From Bacillota bacterium (GTDB lineage: Bacteria > Bacillota_G > Limnochordia > DTU010): DNA of 48,712 nt. Where the stretch lies: contig JAAZLQ010000322.1 in the NCBI GenBank assembly GCA_012799255.1, positions 1-48,712 on the forward strand. Reading direction: 5' to 3'. The notes under the pieces are model-generated. The model searched no databases. It had not been told where the DNA came from and saw only the letters and a program-made list of their open reading frames with translations. Of this stretch, positions 15,631-24,647 are shown in pieces (the stretch's first letter is position 1; the number at the start of each line of letters is the position of its first letter). Made by a program: the position numbers and the translations under genes.

Positions 15631-17277
15631 CTAGCTTTCAATCAACCGTGCTAAAGCACTGGTTCGTTGCACTTCCACGATTTCTACAGTCACTTCTTGC
15701 CCCACCAGAGACTGGCAATTGAGACATTCAATAACAAAACCATCGATCCTAGCTAGACCGCTACCTGGGTGACTGGCATGACGCTCCAATACTTCAACTC
15801 TTAGGCGCTCACCTAGCTGTACTGGATGGGCCTTTTTTTCTAAATCGGCAAGACTACCACTCTCTAGTTTATATTCTCCCCGTAACAAGGTATCATCACC
15901 GCGAACAAAAACCGTCTTGCCCACTTGTTTCTCCAAGAGTTTCAGGGTTTCAGCACCTGGTCCGATCAATTGAGCTGCTACCGCCGAATGACATTGTACT
16001 AGAATTGCTTCCACTTGTTCTTCCAACGCTAAGGAGTTTACCTCCATGGCAATCTGAAATGCCACAGTTTCATCAGATGTTACCTTTCCTGTTCCATGGC
16101 AGTGAAAGCAATCTACTTCAAGTAGATGGGCTAGCGGTCTTTTCGCCTTCTTCCTAGTTAGTTCCACCAAGCCTAACCGGGTAAAACCACACAAGTTCGT
16201 TCGGGTTTTGTCTGCTCCTAGACTATCTGCTAGCTTGTCTAAAACGGCTTCCCTATCGGCAGAATTGATCATATCAATAAAATCAATAATGACAATACCA
16301 CCAACATTACGGAGGCGAAGTTGATGGGCAATCTCCTCGGCCGCTTGGAGATTTGTCTTGAGAACAGTATCCTGTAGACCTGTACTTCCCACATACTTAC
16401 CTGTGTTTACATCAATACTCAACAGGGCCTCGGTTTGGTTAAATACGAGATATCCACCACAGTCCAACCAGACCCGTTGATTACGTGCACGCTCCAAGTC
16501 CTTGTTAATTCCAAGGTAGGTAAAGAGATTGACTTTACCTCTGTAGAGCTCAATTGGGGTACTTGGCTGAAGGCCGAGTTCGCTTAGTTCACTTTCAACC
16601 CGCTCTTGGAGCTCAGAGCTGTCCACAATTATGTGAGTTCCCACTGGGTTATATAGATCTCGAATAATCCTGGCAATTAAGTCATGATCCTGATACAACA
16701 GGCGTGATTGCGTTTTTCCCCGGTACTTTTTCTGAATACGCGTCCACTCATCCCTAAGCTCTTCAAGATCTGAAGCTAACTCTTCAACGGTGCACCCCTG
16801 GGCCATAGTACGTACAATTATACCCATATTCTGGGGAGCAAGCTCTTCGGCGATTTCCTTGAGCCGCTCCCGTTCATTCGGGTCGGTGATTTGCTTAGAG
16901 ATACCGGTATTATTCTGAAATGGCATCAAAACAAGGTAACGCCCTGGTAAGGCGATTTGTGCCTTTACTCTGGCTCCCTTAGTTCCCTCAGCTTCTTTGG
17001 CAACCTGTACAAGCAAAGAATCACCTTTACGCAGAGTTTCCTTGTCCTGTGGAGTGGGTAGATCGTCCAAAAACAAAAAAGCATTTTTGCCAATTCCAAT
17101 GTCAACAAAGGCCGCTGCCATTCCCGGCAAGATATTTTCCACCCTGCCTTTGTAAATATTGTTCACTAGCCGTTCTTTACAGTCACGTTCCAGATAATAT
17201 TCCACTAATCGCCCATTTTCCACAATGCCTACTTGCACTTGGTTAAGCAAAGCAGAAATCACTATTTTCCTTTGCAT
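15631..17277 (-). CDS. rng: Ribonuclease E/G family endoribonuclease
   Basis: This 548-residue RNase G-type enzyme cuts single-stranded A/U-rich RNA and may act in rRNA or mRNA processing. An S1-like RNA-binding region (NIYKGRVENILPGMAAAFVDIG) is followed by the catalytic core with VIIDFIDM and a zinc-link motif CFHCHGTG. It lacks the long C-terminal scaffold of RNase E. ATG 17277 is chosen for the GAGG site seven bases upstream. It ends the large mre-min-spoIVF cluster, just after its radical SAM partners. In Clostridia this enzyme commonly sits between the radical SAM pair and rplU. Confidence 0.94.
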   Translation of the reverse strand: MQRKIVISALLNQVQVGIVENGRLVEYYLERDCKERLVNNIYKGRVENILPGMAAAFVDIGIGKNAFLFLDDLPTPQDKETLRKGDSLLVQVAKEAEGTKGARVKAQIALPGRYLVLMPFQNNTGISKQITDPNERERLKEIAEELAPQNMGIIVRTMAQGCTVEELASDLEELRDEWTRIQKKYRGKTQSRLLYQDHDLIARIIRDLYNPVGTHIIVDSSELQERVESELSELGLQPSTPIELYRGKVNLFTYLGINKDLERARNQRVWLDCGGYLVFNQTEALLSIDVNTGKYVGSTGLQDTVLKTNLQAAEEIAHQLRLRNVGGIVIIDFIDMINSADREAVLDKLADSLGADKTRTNLCGFTRLGLVELTRKKAKRPLAHLLEVDCFHCHGTGKVTSDETVAFQIAMEVNSLALEEQVEAILVQCHSAVAAQLIGPGAETLKLLEKQVGKTVFVRGDDTLLRGEYKLESGSLADLEKKAHPVQLGERLRVEVLERHASHPGSGLARIDGFVIECLNCQSLVGQEVTVEIVEVQRTSALARLIES

Positions 17278-17285
17278 TGTTAACC

Positions 17286-17960
17286 TCAATTCCCTAAGGG
17301 AGGCCGGTAGTGGTTCCCAACTTTATTAAATTGGCCTGTTCTAGTAATGCTTGCCCCAAGGTGACTAAAGTCCAAAAGCTGGCCTAGCTCTTCTATTCGT
17401 AGATTCCCTTCATTCCCCACTGCAGTGAAACAATGAATCACGGTGCCCTGCGGTGAAGGAGATATCTTCGCCACCTCAAGCAAAAGAGGACGAATGTTTA
17501 CACTCCTTGTCCCCTTTTTAGTTTCCCGCTCCACTACAAAGCTATCCACACTTTGCAGCCAACCCCAGCGCTGTTCCACATCCTCAGCACTTTTCCCAGG
17601 AAGGACTATTTCCCACGAGGCAGCATTGATTTCACTCATGAGGGAGGCTGCCCCCTCTTGGAGTTCTTCTGCTGCTAGAACTTGAAAACCTTTGGGCAAG
17701 TGCTTATTGTAGCAGTCCATGAACTGCGAAGCTTCCATATCCTCAGCAAAGCGAAAATCCCCATATTCTGCTACGGATGATACGCCAACAGGTAACGCAA
17801 AACCATAGCTCATAACAGGCCTGGGGGTGAAACCTTCAGTGTAGGCGATGGGAAGCCCAGCTCTCCGCAGTGCCCTTTCCATAGCTCGCACTAAGTCAAG
17901 GTGTGACAGAAACTTGACCTCAGGTCCTTTACTAAACTTAAAACGAATTGTATTACCCAA
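17286..17960 (-). CDS. Radical SAM-associated protein (DUF2344, TIGR03936 type)
   Basis: This is a 224-residue protein. Recognisable family sequence begins NTIRFKFSKGPEVKFLSHLDLVRAMERALRRAGLPIAYTEGFTPRP. The family always accompanies the radical SAM protein encoded upstream, and its biochemical role is not established. TTG 17960 is the likely start: GGAGGAG lies seven bases before it, and it overlaps the upstream stop by eight bases. A longer open frame to 18101 exists, but its extra residues only mirror the neighbour gene in another frame. Confidence 0.87.
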   Translation of the reverse strand: MGNTIRFKFSKGPEVKFLSHLDLVRAMERALRRAGLPIAYTEGFTPRPVMSYGFALPVGVSSVAEYGDFRFAEDMEASQFMDCYNKHLPKGFQVLAAEELQEGAASLMSEINAASWEIVLPGKSAEDVEQRWGWLQSVDSFVVERETKKGTRSVNIRPLLLEVAKISPSPQGTVIHCFTAVGNEGNLRIEELGQLLDFSHLGASITRTGQFNKVGNHYRPPLGN

Positions 17961-19809
17961 CGCTCTTCTCCTCCGCAAGCCAATTGGCCACATCCAGATT
18001 AGGACATACTCCACAATCACTACAATACTCCCAGCGACAATCTGCAGTCGGAGTGCCCTCCAGGGCGAGCTCCCATTCTCTGAGGAGAAAATCCACTTCA
18101 ATACCGGGACTCAGGTGAGACCAGGGTAGAACCTCTGCAAAGTCCCTGGCTCGTTGTGCATAAACATGGGGATCTATCCCCAGTTCCTGGAAAGCTTTGC
18201 TCCATAGATCAAAATGAAACTGATCACTCCAGCTATCGAACTGACATCCCAGTTCAACTGCCCGTTCAAGCACGGGTCCTAAACGGCGATCACCCCTGGC
18301 AAAAACAGCTTCCAAGAAGCTCTCTTCCACTCTGGGAAAACTGAAGCGAATACCCGGATGTCGCAGACGTTCCTTAAGGTAGAGCTGTTTGGAACGCAAC
18401 ACTTCCATTGAATCCTGACCCATCCACTGAAACGGAGTATGGGGCTTAGGAACAAAGGAAGCCACGCTCACTGTCACTTCAGGCAGTTTGTGTGAACTGC
18501 GGAACTCCCTGCCCCAAGCCAGGACCTTGTGGGCTAAATCTACGATCCCATCTAGATCCTCTTGCGTTTCAGTTGGTAAACCGATCATGAAGTACAACTT
18601 AATTCGATACCAACCTGCTGCGAAAGCCGCTTGAACCACATCTTTCAGGTCTTGGTCGGTCACATTTTTGTTGATCACATCCCGCAGACGCTGGGTTCCC
18701 GCTTCGGGAGCGAAGGTTAGTCCAGTCTTCCTAGCTTTTTGAATCTCTTGAGCCAATTCTACCGCAAAAGAATCAAGGCGTAGCGAAGGTAAGGAAACGG
18801 ATATGCCGCATCCTTGATACTTCTCAATGAGATCGCTGACTAATTCTCCCACTTGCGAATAGTCTCCACTAGATAAAGATGAAAGGGAAACCTCTTCGTA
18901 ACCGGTGCTTTCAACAAGTTTCGCCACTTGTTCTTTCAAACGCTCCGGCTCCCGTTCCCTTAGTGGCCGATAAATCATCCCAGCTTGACAGAAGCGGCAC
19001 CCCCTCGTGCAACCACGCATAACTTCTACCATCACTCGATCATGCACTACTTCTGTGAAGGGTACTACGAACTCTTCGGGGTAAGAAAGGGCATTAAAAT
19101 CAGCAACAACTCTTTTTTCAATCTTGGCGGGAAGATCAGGCCGCAGAGCACTAAGTGCTTGAAAGACTCCGTCCTCGGAATAAATGGGTTCGTAGAAAGA
19201 TGGGACGTACACCCCTGCGATTTGGGCAAGATCCACCAGCAACTCTTGTCTGGTTCTTCCTTGTTTCTTGCCTGCAATAACAACGTCCAAAATCTCCTGG
19301 ATCACTTCTTCGCCTTCACCTAACACTACGAAATCAAGAAAATCAGCCAAGGGTTCCACATTAAAGGCGCATGGGCCTCCCGCCATGATGAGCGGATCCG
19401 ACTCGGCGCGCTGGTTGCTACGCCGGGGGATATTAGCTAGATCAAGCATTTTCAAAATATTCGTATAGCTAAGCTCATACTGAAGTGTAAAGCCCACCAG
19501 ATCAAAGGCTGTGAGCTCAGAACCAGATTCCAAGGAAGTCAAGGGAACCTGGTGTTGCTCCATTAGTTCTTGCAGATCAACCCAAGGCGCATAGACCCTT
19601 TCGGCCAATGCGTCATTACGCCCATTAATCAGTGCATAGAGTATTTTGAACCCTAAGTGTCCCATACCCACATCATAAATGTCAGGAAAAGCTAAAGCCA
19701 CTTTGACCGAAATCTCATCCCAGTTCTTATGCTGGGCATTCAGTTCCTGATTTGTATAACGCGCTGGCTTGGCCACCAGTGGTAAAAGCGGCAATAGACG
19801 CTTGTCCAT
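17953..19809 (-). CDS. B12-binding-domain radical SAM protein (TIGR03960 type)
   Basis: This is a 618-residue protein. The N-terminal part (to about residue 220) has a cobalamin-binding-like fold (VALAFPDIYDVGMGHLG, MAGGPCAFNVEPLADFLD), followed by a radical SAM core with the iron-sulfur motif Cys267-x3-Cys271-x2-Cys274 (CTRGCRFCQAGM). A C-terminal CSDCGVCPN adds further cysteines. The substrate is unknown. The DUF2344 protein is its constant partner and overlaps it. The pair sits between spoIVFB and rng, as in many Clostridia, which hints at an RNA or ribosome-related modification, but nothing here proves it. Confidence 0.9.
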   Translation of the reverse strand: MDKRLLPLLPLVAKPARYTNQELNAQHKNWDEISVKVALAFPDIYDVGMGHLGFKILYALINGRNDALAERVYAPWVDLQELMEQHQVPLTSLESGSELTAFDLVGFTLQYELSYTNILKMLDLANIPRRSNQRAESDPLIMAGGPCAFNVEPLADFLDFVVLGEGEEVIQEILDVVIAGKKQGRTRQELLVDLAQIAGVYVPSFYEPIYSEDGVFQALSALRPDLPAKIEKRVVADFNALSYPEEFVVPFTEVVHDRVMVEVMRGCTRGCRFCQAGMIYRPLREREPERLKEQVAKLVESTGYEEVSLSSLSSGDYSQVGELVSDLIEKYQGCGISVSLPSLRLDSFAVELAQEIQKARKTGLTFAPEAGTQRLRDVINKNVTDQDLKDVVQAAFAAGWYRIKLYFMIGLPTETQEDLDGIVDLAHKVLAWGREFRSSHKLPEVTVSVASFVPKPHTPFQWMGQDSMEVLRSKQLYLKERLRHPGIRFSFPRVEESFLEAVFARGDRRLGPVLERAVELGCQFDSWSDQFHFDLWSKAFQELGIDPHVYAQRARDFAEVLPWSHLSPGIEVDFLLREWELALEGTPTADCRWEYCSDCGVCPNLDVANWLAEEKSVG

Positions 19810-19836
19810 GTGACCACTCCCTTCAAAATTAGATAA

Positions 19837-20724
19837 TTACAATATTTTATGGGCTACTAAAGCCCCTACCTTACAAGATAAACCATGTTCAAAAAGGGCG
19901 CTAATCAGTTCTAACTCGCTGACTAACCCCATTACTCTTCCATCTAAGTCTAGGATCCAGACCAGATGATAACAAGGAGGTTGAAAATGCTTGAGAACCT
20001 CGCCGAGAGAGGTCTCCACCGTGGCAACAATCTCCCTGCCCACAAATACCCTTTTCAGCCGAACTTCCTGCTTTTTCTGGGTTAAATAGCGCATAAAGAC
20101 ATAACTGGCACTGTTTTGCTCTTGTCGTGCTGTAGCAAAAAGCATGATACCTGTAAAGGCAGGCATAAGCAAGTTATACTGTCCTAAGAAGATACCATAA
20201 ACCCCTAAACCAACTAAAACTAGGCTAAGGACTTGACCTAAAACCGCGGCAATGCGAGTAGCATCTGCAAAACCGCGGGTCCTCACCAAGATACTACGCA
20301 GAACCCGACCGCCGTCCAAAGGCAACACGGGAGCAAGATTGAAGATGGCCATGCCGAGGTTTGCTTGCACGAAAAAGTCAAACCAAGTGCTTGTGATTTC
20401 CACATAGGGCAACAGGGTATAACCTACAAAGATGAGGATGATGTTGCTTAGCGGGCCTGCAATGGCCACAACCCATTCGATTTGAGGATTGAGCTGCAGG
20501 AGCGCCTCCATGCGTGCCACGCCCCCAAAGGGCAGCAGTTCAATATCTGTCACATGAAGCCGATAATATTTAGCGGTCAACACATGGGCGCTTTCGTGCC
20601 AGATTACCACAGCGAAGAGAAGCAGAGCTTCGATTAATCTTCCATAGAAGAATGCCACAACCAGGAGGAGAATGAAAAAGGGATTCACTTTGAGGGGAAT
20701 CCCAAGAAAAGTACCAACCCTCAT
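19837..20724 (-). CDS. spoIVFB: SpoIVFB-type intramembrane metalloprotease
   Basis: This is a 295-residue M50 site-2 protease. HESAH (His43, Glu44, His47) lies in an early membrane span, and NLAPVLPLDGGR supplies the third zinc ligand, Asp137. A C-terminal domain of about 80 residues resembles the CBS-like region of SpoIVFB. In Bacillus the enzyme cuts pro-sigma-K in the mother cell after a forespore signal. It follows the 79-residue membrane protein by four bases. GAGGAG touches the ATG, which is too close for a normal site, so coupling with the upstream gene is likely. Position after minCD matches Bacillus. Confidence 0.88.
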   Translation of the reverse strand: MRVGTFLGIPLKVNPFFILLLVVAFFYGRLIEALLLFAVVIWHESAHVLTAKYYRLHVTDIELLPFGGVARMEALLQLNPQIEWVVAIAGPLSNIILIFVGYTLLPYVEITSTWFDFFVQANLGMAIFNLAPVLPLDGGRVLRSILVRTRGFADATRIAAVLGQVLSLVLVGLGVYGIFLGQYNLLMPAFTGIMLFATARQEQNSASYVFMRYLTQKKQEVRLKRVFVGREIVATVETSLGEVLKHFQPPCYHLVWILDLDGRVMGLVSELELISALFEHGLSCKVGALVAHKIL

Positions 20725-20728
20725 CTCC

Positions 20729-20968
20729 TCACCGTCCAGAAGTGGCGTTCGACCACCCTTTCACCCAGGATTCCAGGTCCCACTTGGGCAACTTTTCTGC
20801 TAGGTCAACCTTTTCCAGGATGGGCTGGATGGAGATGTCAGTTGTCACAACAAAAGCAAGATACTCGGTTACTGGCTCAGCAAATTCCACCTTAGTATAG
20901 ACTAGGATGGCAACAACCACAAATATGACTAGCGCAAACACTAAATTGCGAACGAAACGTTCTGCCAT
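20729..20968 (-). CDS. Small membrane protein in the SpoIVFA position
   Basis: This 79-residue protein has one membrane span (about residues 8-25, NLVFALVIFVVVAILVY) and an outside tail ending in DLESWVKGWSNATSGR. It begins with ATG behind GGGAGGTG eight bases upstream, so it is surely translated. In Bacillus spoIVFA (about 260 residues, with a membrane span and an M23-like domain) sits exactly here and holds SpoIVFB inactive. This gene has no M23 domain. It could be a minimal SpoIVFA or an unrelated small protein. Partnership with SpoIVFB is inferred only from adjacency and topology. Confidence 0.8.
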   Translation of the reverse strand: MAERFVRNLVFALVIFVVVAILVYTKVEFAEPVTEYLAFVVTTDISIQPILEKVDLAEKLPKWDLESWVKGWSNATSGR

Positions 20969-20994
20969 AGATTAAGCACCTCCCACCTTACTTC

Positions 20995-21023
20995 AGTATA
21001 TTACAGGAGAAGCTTAATCATGC
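20995..21023 (-). promoter_or_regulatory. Possible sigma-E promoter for the spoIVF pair
   Basis: GCATGAT (21023-21017), a 14-base spacer, then AATATACT (21002-20995) match the mother-cell sigma-E consensus (GHATATT, CATACAHT) at five of seven and six of eight positions. It lies between minE and the spoIVFA-position gene, where a sporulation promoter is known in Bacillus. Confidence 0.4.
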
Positions 21024-21032
21024 ACTTCATAA

Positions 21033-21299
21033 CTACTTCGCGTTGCGCCTTACATTCTTTACAGGGATGTTCGCGATCAATGCTACAGAGTCATCACTCT
21101 CGTCAAAATTCACTTCAAGACCGTCTTCGTCTATCTCCAAATACTTGGTGATTACCTGGATCAGCTCCTCCTTCAGAGCCTCAACTAGCCCCGGTGAAAG
21201 ACTGGCCCGGTCGTGTACGAGCACCAAACGAAGTCGTTCTTTTGCCTTCGTTTTGCTACCTTCTGAACCGCCGAAAAGCTTACCAATAAACTCGAACAT
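21033..21299 (-). CDS. minE: Cell division topological factor MinE
   Basis: This 88-residue protein stimulates MinD ATPase and positions the MinCD division inhibitor. The N-terminal amphipathic MFEFIGKLFG, the RLRLVLVHDRA contact helix and the C-terminal dimer part are typical. It follows minD by 14 bases with a strong AAGGAGGG. Bacillus lacks MinE and uses DivIVA/MinJ, so its presence separates this host from Bacillus and fits Clostridia. Confidence 0.95.
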   Translation of the reverse strand: MFEFIGKLFGGSEGSKTKAKERLRLVLVHDRASLSPGLVEALKEELIQVITKYLEIDEDGLEVNFDESDDSVALIANIPVKNVRRNAK

Positions 21300-21313
21300 G
21301 CTGATCCCTCCTT

Positions 21314-22114
21314 TTATTGGGCATCTCCGCTAAGGATTCGCTTGAACCAATGCATTACCTTCCGTTCCTGGAGATCCATTAAGGGAACCTCCTCGCCTAG
21401 GAGACGGCGAACGATATTACGATACGCTTGCCCAGCCCGGGACTTGCGATCCGTAACAATTGGCTCGCCTCGGTTGGTGGAAACGATAATATCTTGGTCA
21501 TCGGGAACAACGCCCACGATGGAAATGGCTAGAATATCGTCGATATCGCTAATATCCATCATGTCGCCTTTACGAACCATATCGGGACGCACCCGGTTAA
21601 TGATTAACTTTGGATCATAAAGTTCTTCAGCCTCAAGAAGACCGATAATGCGATCAGCATCACGGACTGCGGCAATCTCAGGAGTAGTAACCACAAGAGC
21701 AGAATCTGCCCCAGCTATCGCGTTTTTGAAGCCGTGTTCTATGCCAGCTGGGCAATCAAGTAAGACAAAATCATAGTCCTGTTTTAAGCGATTGGTTAGC
21801 TCTTGCATTTGCTCAGGCTTTACCGCGTCTTTTTCACGGGTTTGGGCGGCAGGAAGTAGTACCAGGTTCTTTCCAAACCGCTTGTCCTTAATCAAAGCCT
21901 GGTGAACCTCGCAGTTTCCTTCCACAACATCTAATAAATCATAGACAATCCGGTTCTCTAAACCGAGAACTACATCAAGATTCCTCAGGCCGATGTCGGT
22001 GTCAACAAGGCACACCTTCTGACCCATAGCTGCCAGACCTGTTCCTAAATTGGCAGTAGTAGTGGTTTTACCTACTCCGCCTTTCCCACTAGTGATTACA
22101 ATGACTTTTCCCAA
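21314..22114 (-). CDS. minD: Septum site-determining ATPase MinD
   Basis: This 266-residue ParA-type ATPase binds membranes when ATP-bound and recruits MinC. The deviant Walker A motif KGGVGKTTTTANLG is near the N-terminus, FVLLDCPAGIE is Walker B, and the C-terminal amphipathic end KVMHWFKRIL is the membrane anchor. It starts with TTG 22114 behind GGGAGGAG. It lies between minC and minE in an operon with the shape genes. Confidence 0.96.
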   Translation of the reverse strand: MGKVIVITSGKGGVGKTTTTANLGTGLAAMGQKVCLVDTDIGLRNLDVVLGLENRIVYDLLDVVEGNCEVHQALIKDKRFGKNLVLLPAAQTREKDAVKPEQMQELTNRLKQDYDFVLLDCPAGIEHGFKNAIAGADSALVVTTPEIAAVRDADRIIGLLEAEELYDPKLIINRVRPDMVRKGDMMDISDIDDILAISIVGVVPDDQDIIVSTNRGEPIVTDRKSRAGQAYRNIVRRLLGEEVPLMDLQERKVMHWFKRILSGDAQ

Positions 22115-22134
22115 CGCTAGCTCCTCCCTTAAGC

Positions 22135-22749
22135 CTACTGGTTGTAAACTGAAAGCTGAATCCGATCTTCCACAACCCTAGCAATTTCTGGGCCAGGCGG
22201 CTGAGGAAGCTTCTCATCGGGCGCCCGAGATATCAGATGGGCGATACGCAACTGAGTGGGCTCGAGACGAAAGGCAAAAACAATCGCCTCAATCTTACCT
22301 TCAGCACCGGCATGTGCGACACCCCTCAAGGAGCCTAAGACCAGAATATCTCCTGTGCAAACTATCTCAGCACCAGGGTTAACATCCCCCATAACCACCA
22401 CATTGCCATCATAGTGCAGACTCTGACCAGAGCGAATCGTCCGCCTTACCAGGAGGGTCCCCTCAGATTCGGAGGTAGGACCAGACTGCGTCGGAAGATG
22501 CATTGTCGGTGGTTCACGATCCAGGCGCATTCCGTAATCGGCAATGAGCTGCTCAATCTCGTCCATCTGGCTAGCAGTGATCGTCCCTTGTTTCACCAGC
22601 AATTTTGCGGAACTTCCCCTAAAAAAACTTTGGGACGCTGCAAGCTGTCGCTCTAATACATTTAGTACTTCGTCAAACTGTGTCCCGTCAGCTATAGTAA
22701 TTACTAATCCATCACGACTACCCTTAATCGTGCATAATTGAGTATTCAT
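22135..22749 (-). CDS. minC: Septum site-determining protein MinC
   Basis: This 204-residue inhibitor of FtsZ assembly has an N-terminal FtsZ-acting domain (KGSRDGLVITIADGTQFDEVLNVL shortened in this host) and a C-terminal beta-helix that binds MinD (GNVVVMGDVNPGAEIVCTGD, VLGSLRGVAHAGAEG). ATG 22749 has AAGGAG ten bases upstream. It leads minCDE and follows the PBP2 gene by 63 bases. Confidence 0.94.
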   Translation of the reverse strand: MNTQLCTIKGSRDGLVITIADGTQFDEVLNVLERQLAASQSFFRGSSAKLLVKQGTITASQMDEIEQLIADYGMRLDREPPTMHLPTQSGPTSESEGTLLVRRTIRSGQSLHYDGNVVVMGDVNPGAEIVCTGDILVLGSLRGVAHAGAEGKIEAIVFAFRLEPTQLRIAHLISRAPDEKLPQPPGPEIARVVEDRIQLSVYNQ

Positions 22750-22812
22750 GGACCGCCAACTCCTTACTAACCCATTCCCTTATTTCTGCAAAACCCCCAA
22801 GACTCCTGCAAC

Positions 22813-24642
22813 TCAATTCTCCTCAAGGACATCTAAACCAAAAAAGGCATCGAAAACTTTCCGGGCAATTGGCGTTGCAGTCGACGAACCACCGCCACCC
22901 CGTTCCACCACAACCGCGACGAGGATTTCAGGATCATGGGCTGGGGCAAATCCCACGAAAAGACCATTAGACACACTCCCCACTACCTCCCAAGTTCCGG
23001 TTTTTCCAGCCATGGAATAGGGAAAACCACTCATTACACTTCTAGCAGTACCCCGAGGATGAGTTATGGGAGCTTGTAACGCTTCTAAAAGAGCATCCCA
23101 AGTGGACCCTTTAGCTTCGACGCGCCGTGCTAGTTCTGGTCTACTTTCATACACGACTGTACCATCCGGCGCTTCAATTTCTTTGATCAGTTGAGGTGTA
23201 TAAATCTCACCGCGATTAGCAATAGCCGCATAGGCTTGGGCCAACTGCAACAAGGTCATCTGGTGGAATCCCTGACCAATGGAGATTTGTTCCGTATCAG
23301 ACGGATACCAGTTCTGCTCAGAGGTGGCCCGATCGCGGAACGCATTTTTCTTCCATTCTCGACTGGGCACCAAACCGCTGACCTCTCCGGGATACAGATC
23401 CAAGCCTGTTGGAGCCCCAAAACCGAGTTTTTCCATCCAGGCAGAAAGACGGTCTATACCGACTTTTACACCATTATCTGCGAAATAATGATTGCTGGAC
23501 ATACCCATAGCATCATTCAAAGTAATCTGGCCAAAGGGGGCTAAGCCACTGTTAATTACCCAATCCTTCACCCCATATTGGCTTGTACCTGTGGCGTTAA
23601 ATCGATCCTTCGGACCGATAACCCCTTCTTCCAAAATAGCCAGGGCAGTGATTGGTTTAAATGTTGAGCCTGGACCATACAGTGCTTGAATCGCCCGGTT
23701 AAAAAAGGGCAACCTCCGATCCTGAATCAGCGTATTATAGTAAGTGTTTCGCTTTGATTGATCATTAAGCTCTTCTGGATTAAAACCAGGAATACTCGCC
23801 ATAACTAAGATTTCACCAGTCTTGGGTTTCAAGGCCAAAACTGCTCCAGTCTGGGTTCCCGGATTGTCCTTTAAGGTTTGAATATGTTCCAAAAACGCCC
23901 TTTCGGCAACTTCTTGTAGATGGGCATCGATTGTCAACGTAATATTATGGCCAGGAACAGGTTCGAGCACATTTACCGTCTGAACTGGACGGCTCAGAGC
24001 GTTAACCTCTACAGTTAGGGCACCAACCTCACCCCGCAAAAGTTCTTCGTAGGTCCTTTCAATCCCGCTTTTGCCCACCAGATCACTACCACGATAACTG
24101 GTTCCAAATTGCTGGAGCTCAGCGGCACTAATGGAACCTAAATAACCTATGACATGGGCTGCCACACTTCCATTTAGATACTCCCGAACCGGTTCTTCCT
24201 CGATAAAAATGCCCGGTAAATTGATGCGATTCTCTTCGATGGCTATTACCATTTCTGGATCTGCATCACGGCGAATACGTACTGGTTCATAAGGAACCCC
24301 CCTGCCCTTTTCCAGTGCCTCCTCTAACTCTTCAAGCGTGAGACCCAACAACCCGGACAAGAGTTCCATACTTGCGCTATCGCCCTTGGATAGGCCCCCA
24401 GGTACAACCGAGATGGTGAAAGCGGATTTGCTGCGGACTAAAACTTGCCCATTGCGATCACGAATCTCTCCCCGGGCGGGCAATAACCGCAATTGACGCA
24501 TACGGTTGCCATCGGCCAAGCGGGCGTAGTATTCACCCTTGGCTAACTGCAAGTACCACAACCTGCCCACGATAACCAGAACACAACCGATGACGATCAG
24601 AAAAAGAACGATGAGACGTTTGTCGGTGTATTTTTCGTTCAC
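22813..24642 (-). CDS. mrdA: Penicillin-binding protein 2 (elongasome transpeptidase)
   Basis: This 609-residue class B PBP has a short cytoplasmic start, one membrane segment (LIVLFLIVIGCVLVIVGRLW), a dimerisation domain and the transpeptidase domain with nucleophile motif STFK (Ser326, Lys329), SSN and KTG (Lys547). It crosslinks lateral-wall peptidoglycan with MreBCD and RodA. The gene sits directly after mreD, separated by five bases, a common Clostridia layout. GTG 24642 is the start with only a weak GGGGTG ahead, so coupling with mreD is likely. Confidence 0.93.
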   Translation of the reverse strand: MNEKYTDKRLIVLFLIVIGCVLVIVGRLWYLQLAKGEYYARLADGNRMRQLRLLPARGEIRDRNGQVLVRSKSAFTISVVPGGLSKGDSASMELLSGLLGLTLEELEEALEKGRGVPYEPVRIRRDADPEMVIAIEENRINLPGIFIEEEPVREYLNGSVAAHVIGYLGSISAAELQQFGTSYRGSDLVGKSGIERTYEELLRGEVGALTVEVNALSRPVQTVNVLEPVPGHNITLTIDAHLQEVAERAFLEHIQTLKDNPGTQTGAVLALKPKTGEILVMASIPGFNPEELNDQSKRNTYYNTLIQDRRLPFFNRAIQALYGPGSTFKPITALAILEEGVIGPKDRFNATGTSQYGVKDWVINSGLAPFGQITLNDAMGMSSNHYFADNGVKVGIDRLSAWMEKLGFGAPTGLDLYPGEVSGLVPSREWKKNAFRDRATSEQNWYPSDTEQISIGQGFHQMTLLQLAQAYAAIANRGEIYTPQLIKEIEAPDGTVVYESRPELARRVEAKGSTWDALLEALQAPITHPRGTARSVMSGFPYSMAGKTGTWEVVGSVSNGLFVGFAPAHDPEILVAVVVERGGGGSSTATPIARKVFDAFFGLDVLEEN

Positions 24643-24647
24643 TTACG

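Noticed and set aside
17961..18101. Longer N-terminus for the DUF2344 protein
   Set aside because: The extra residues come from the radical SAM gene read in another frame; TTG 17960 has a good ribosome-binding site and matches the family start.
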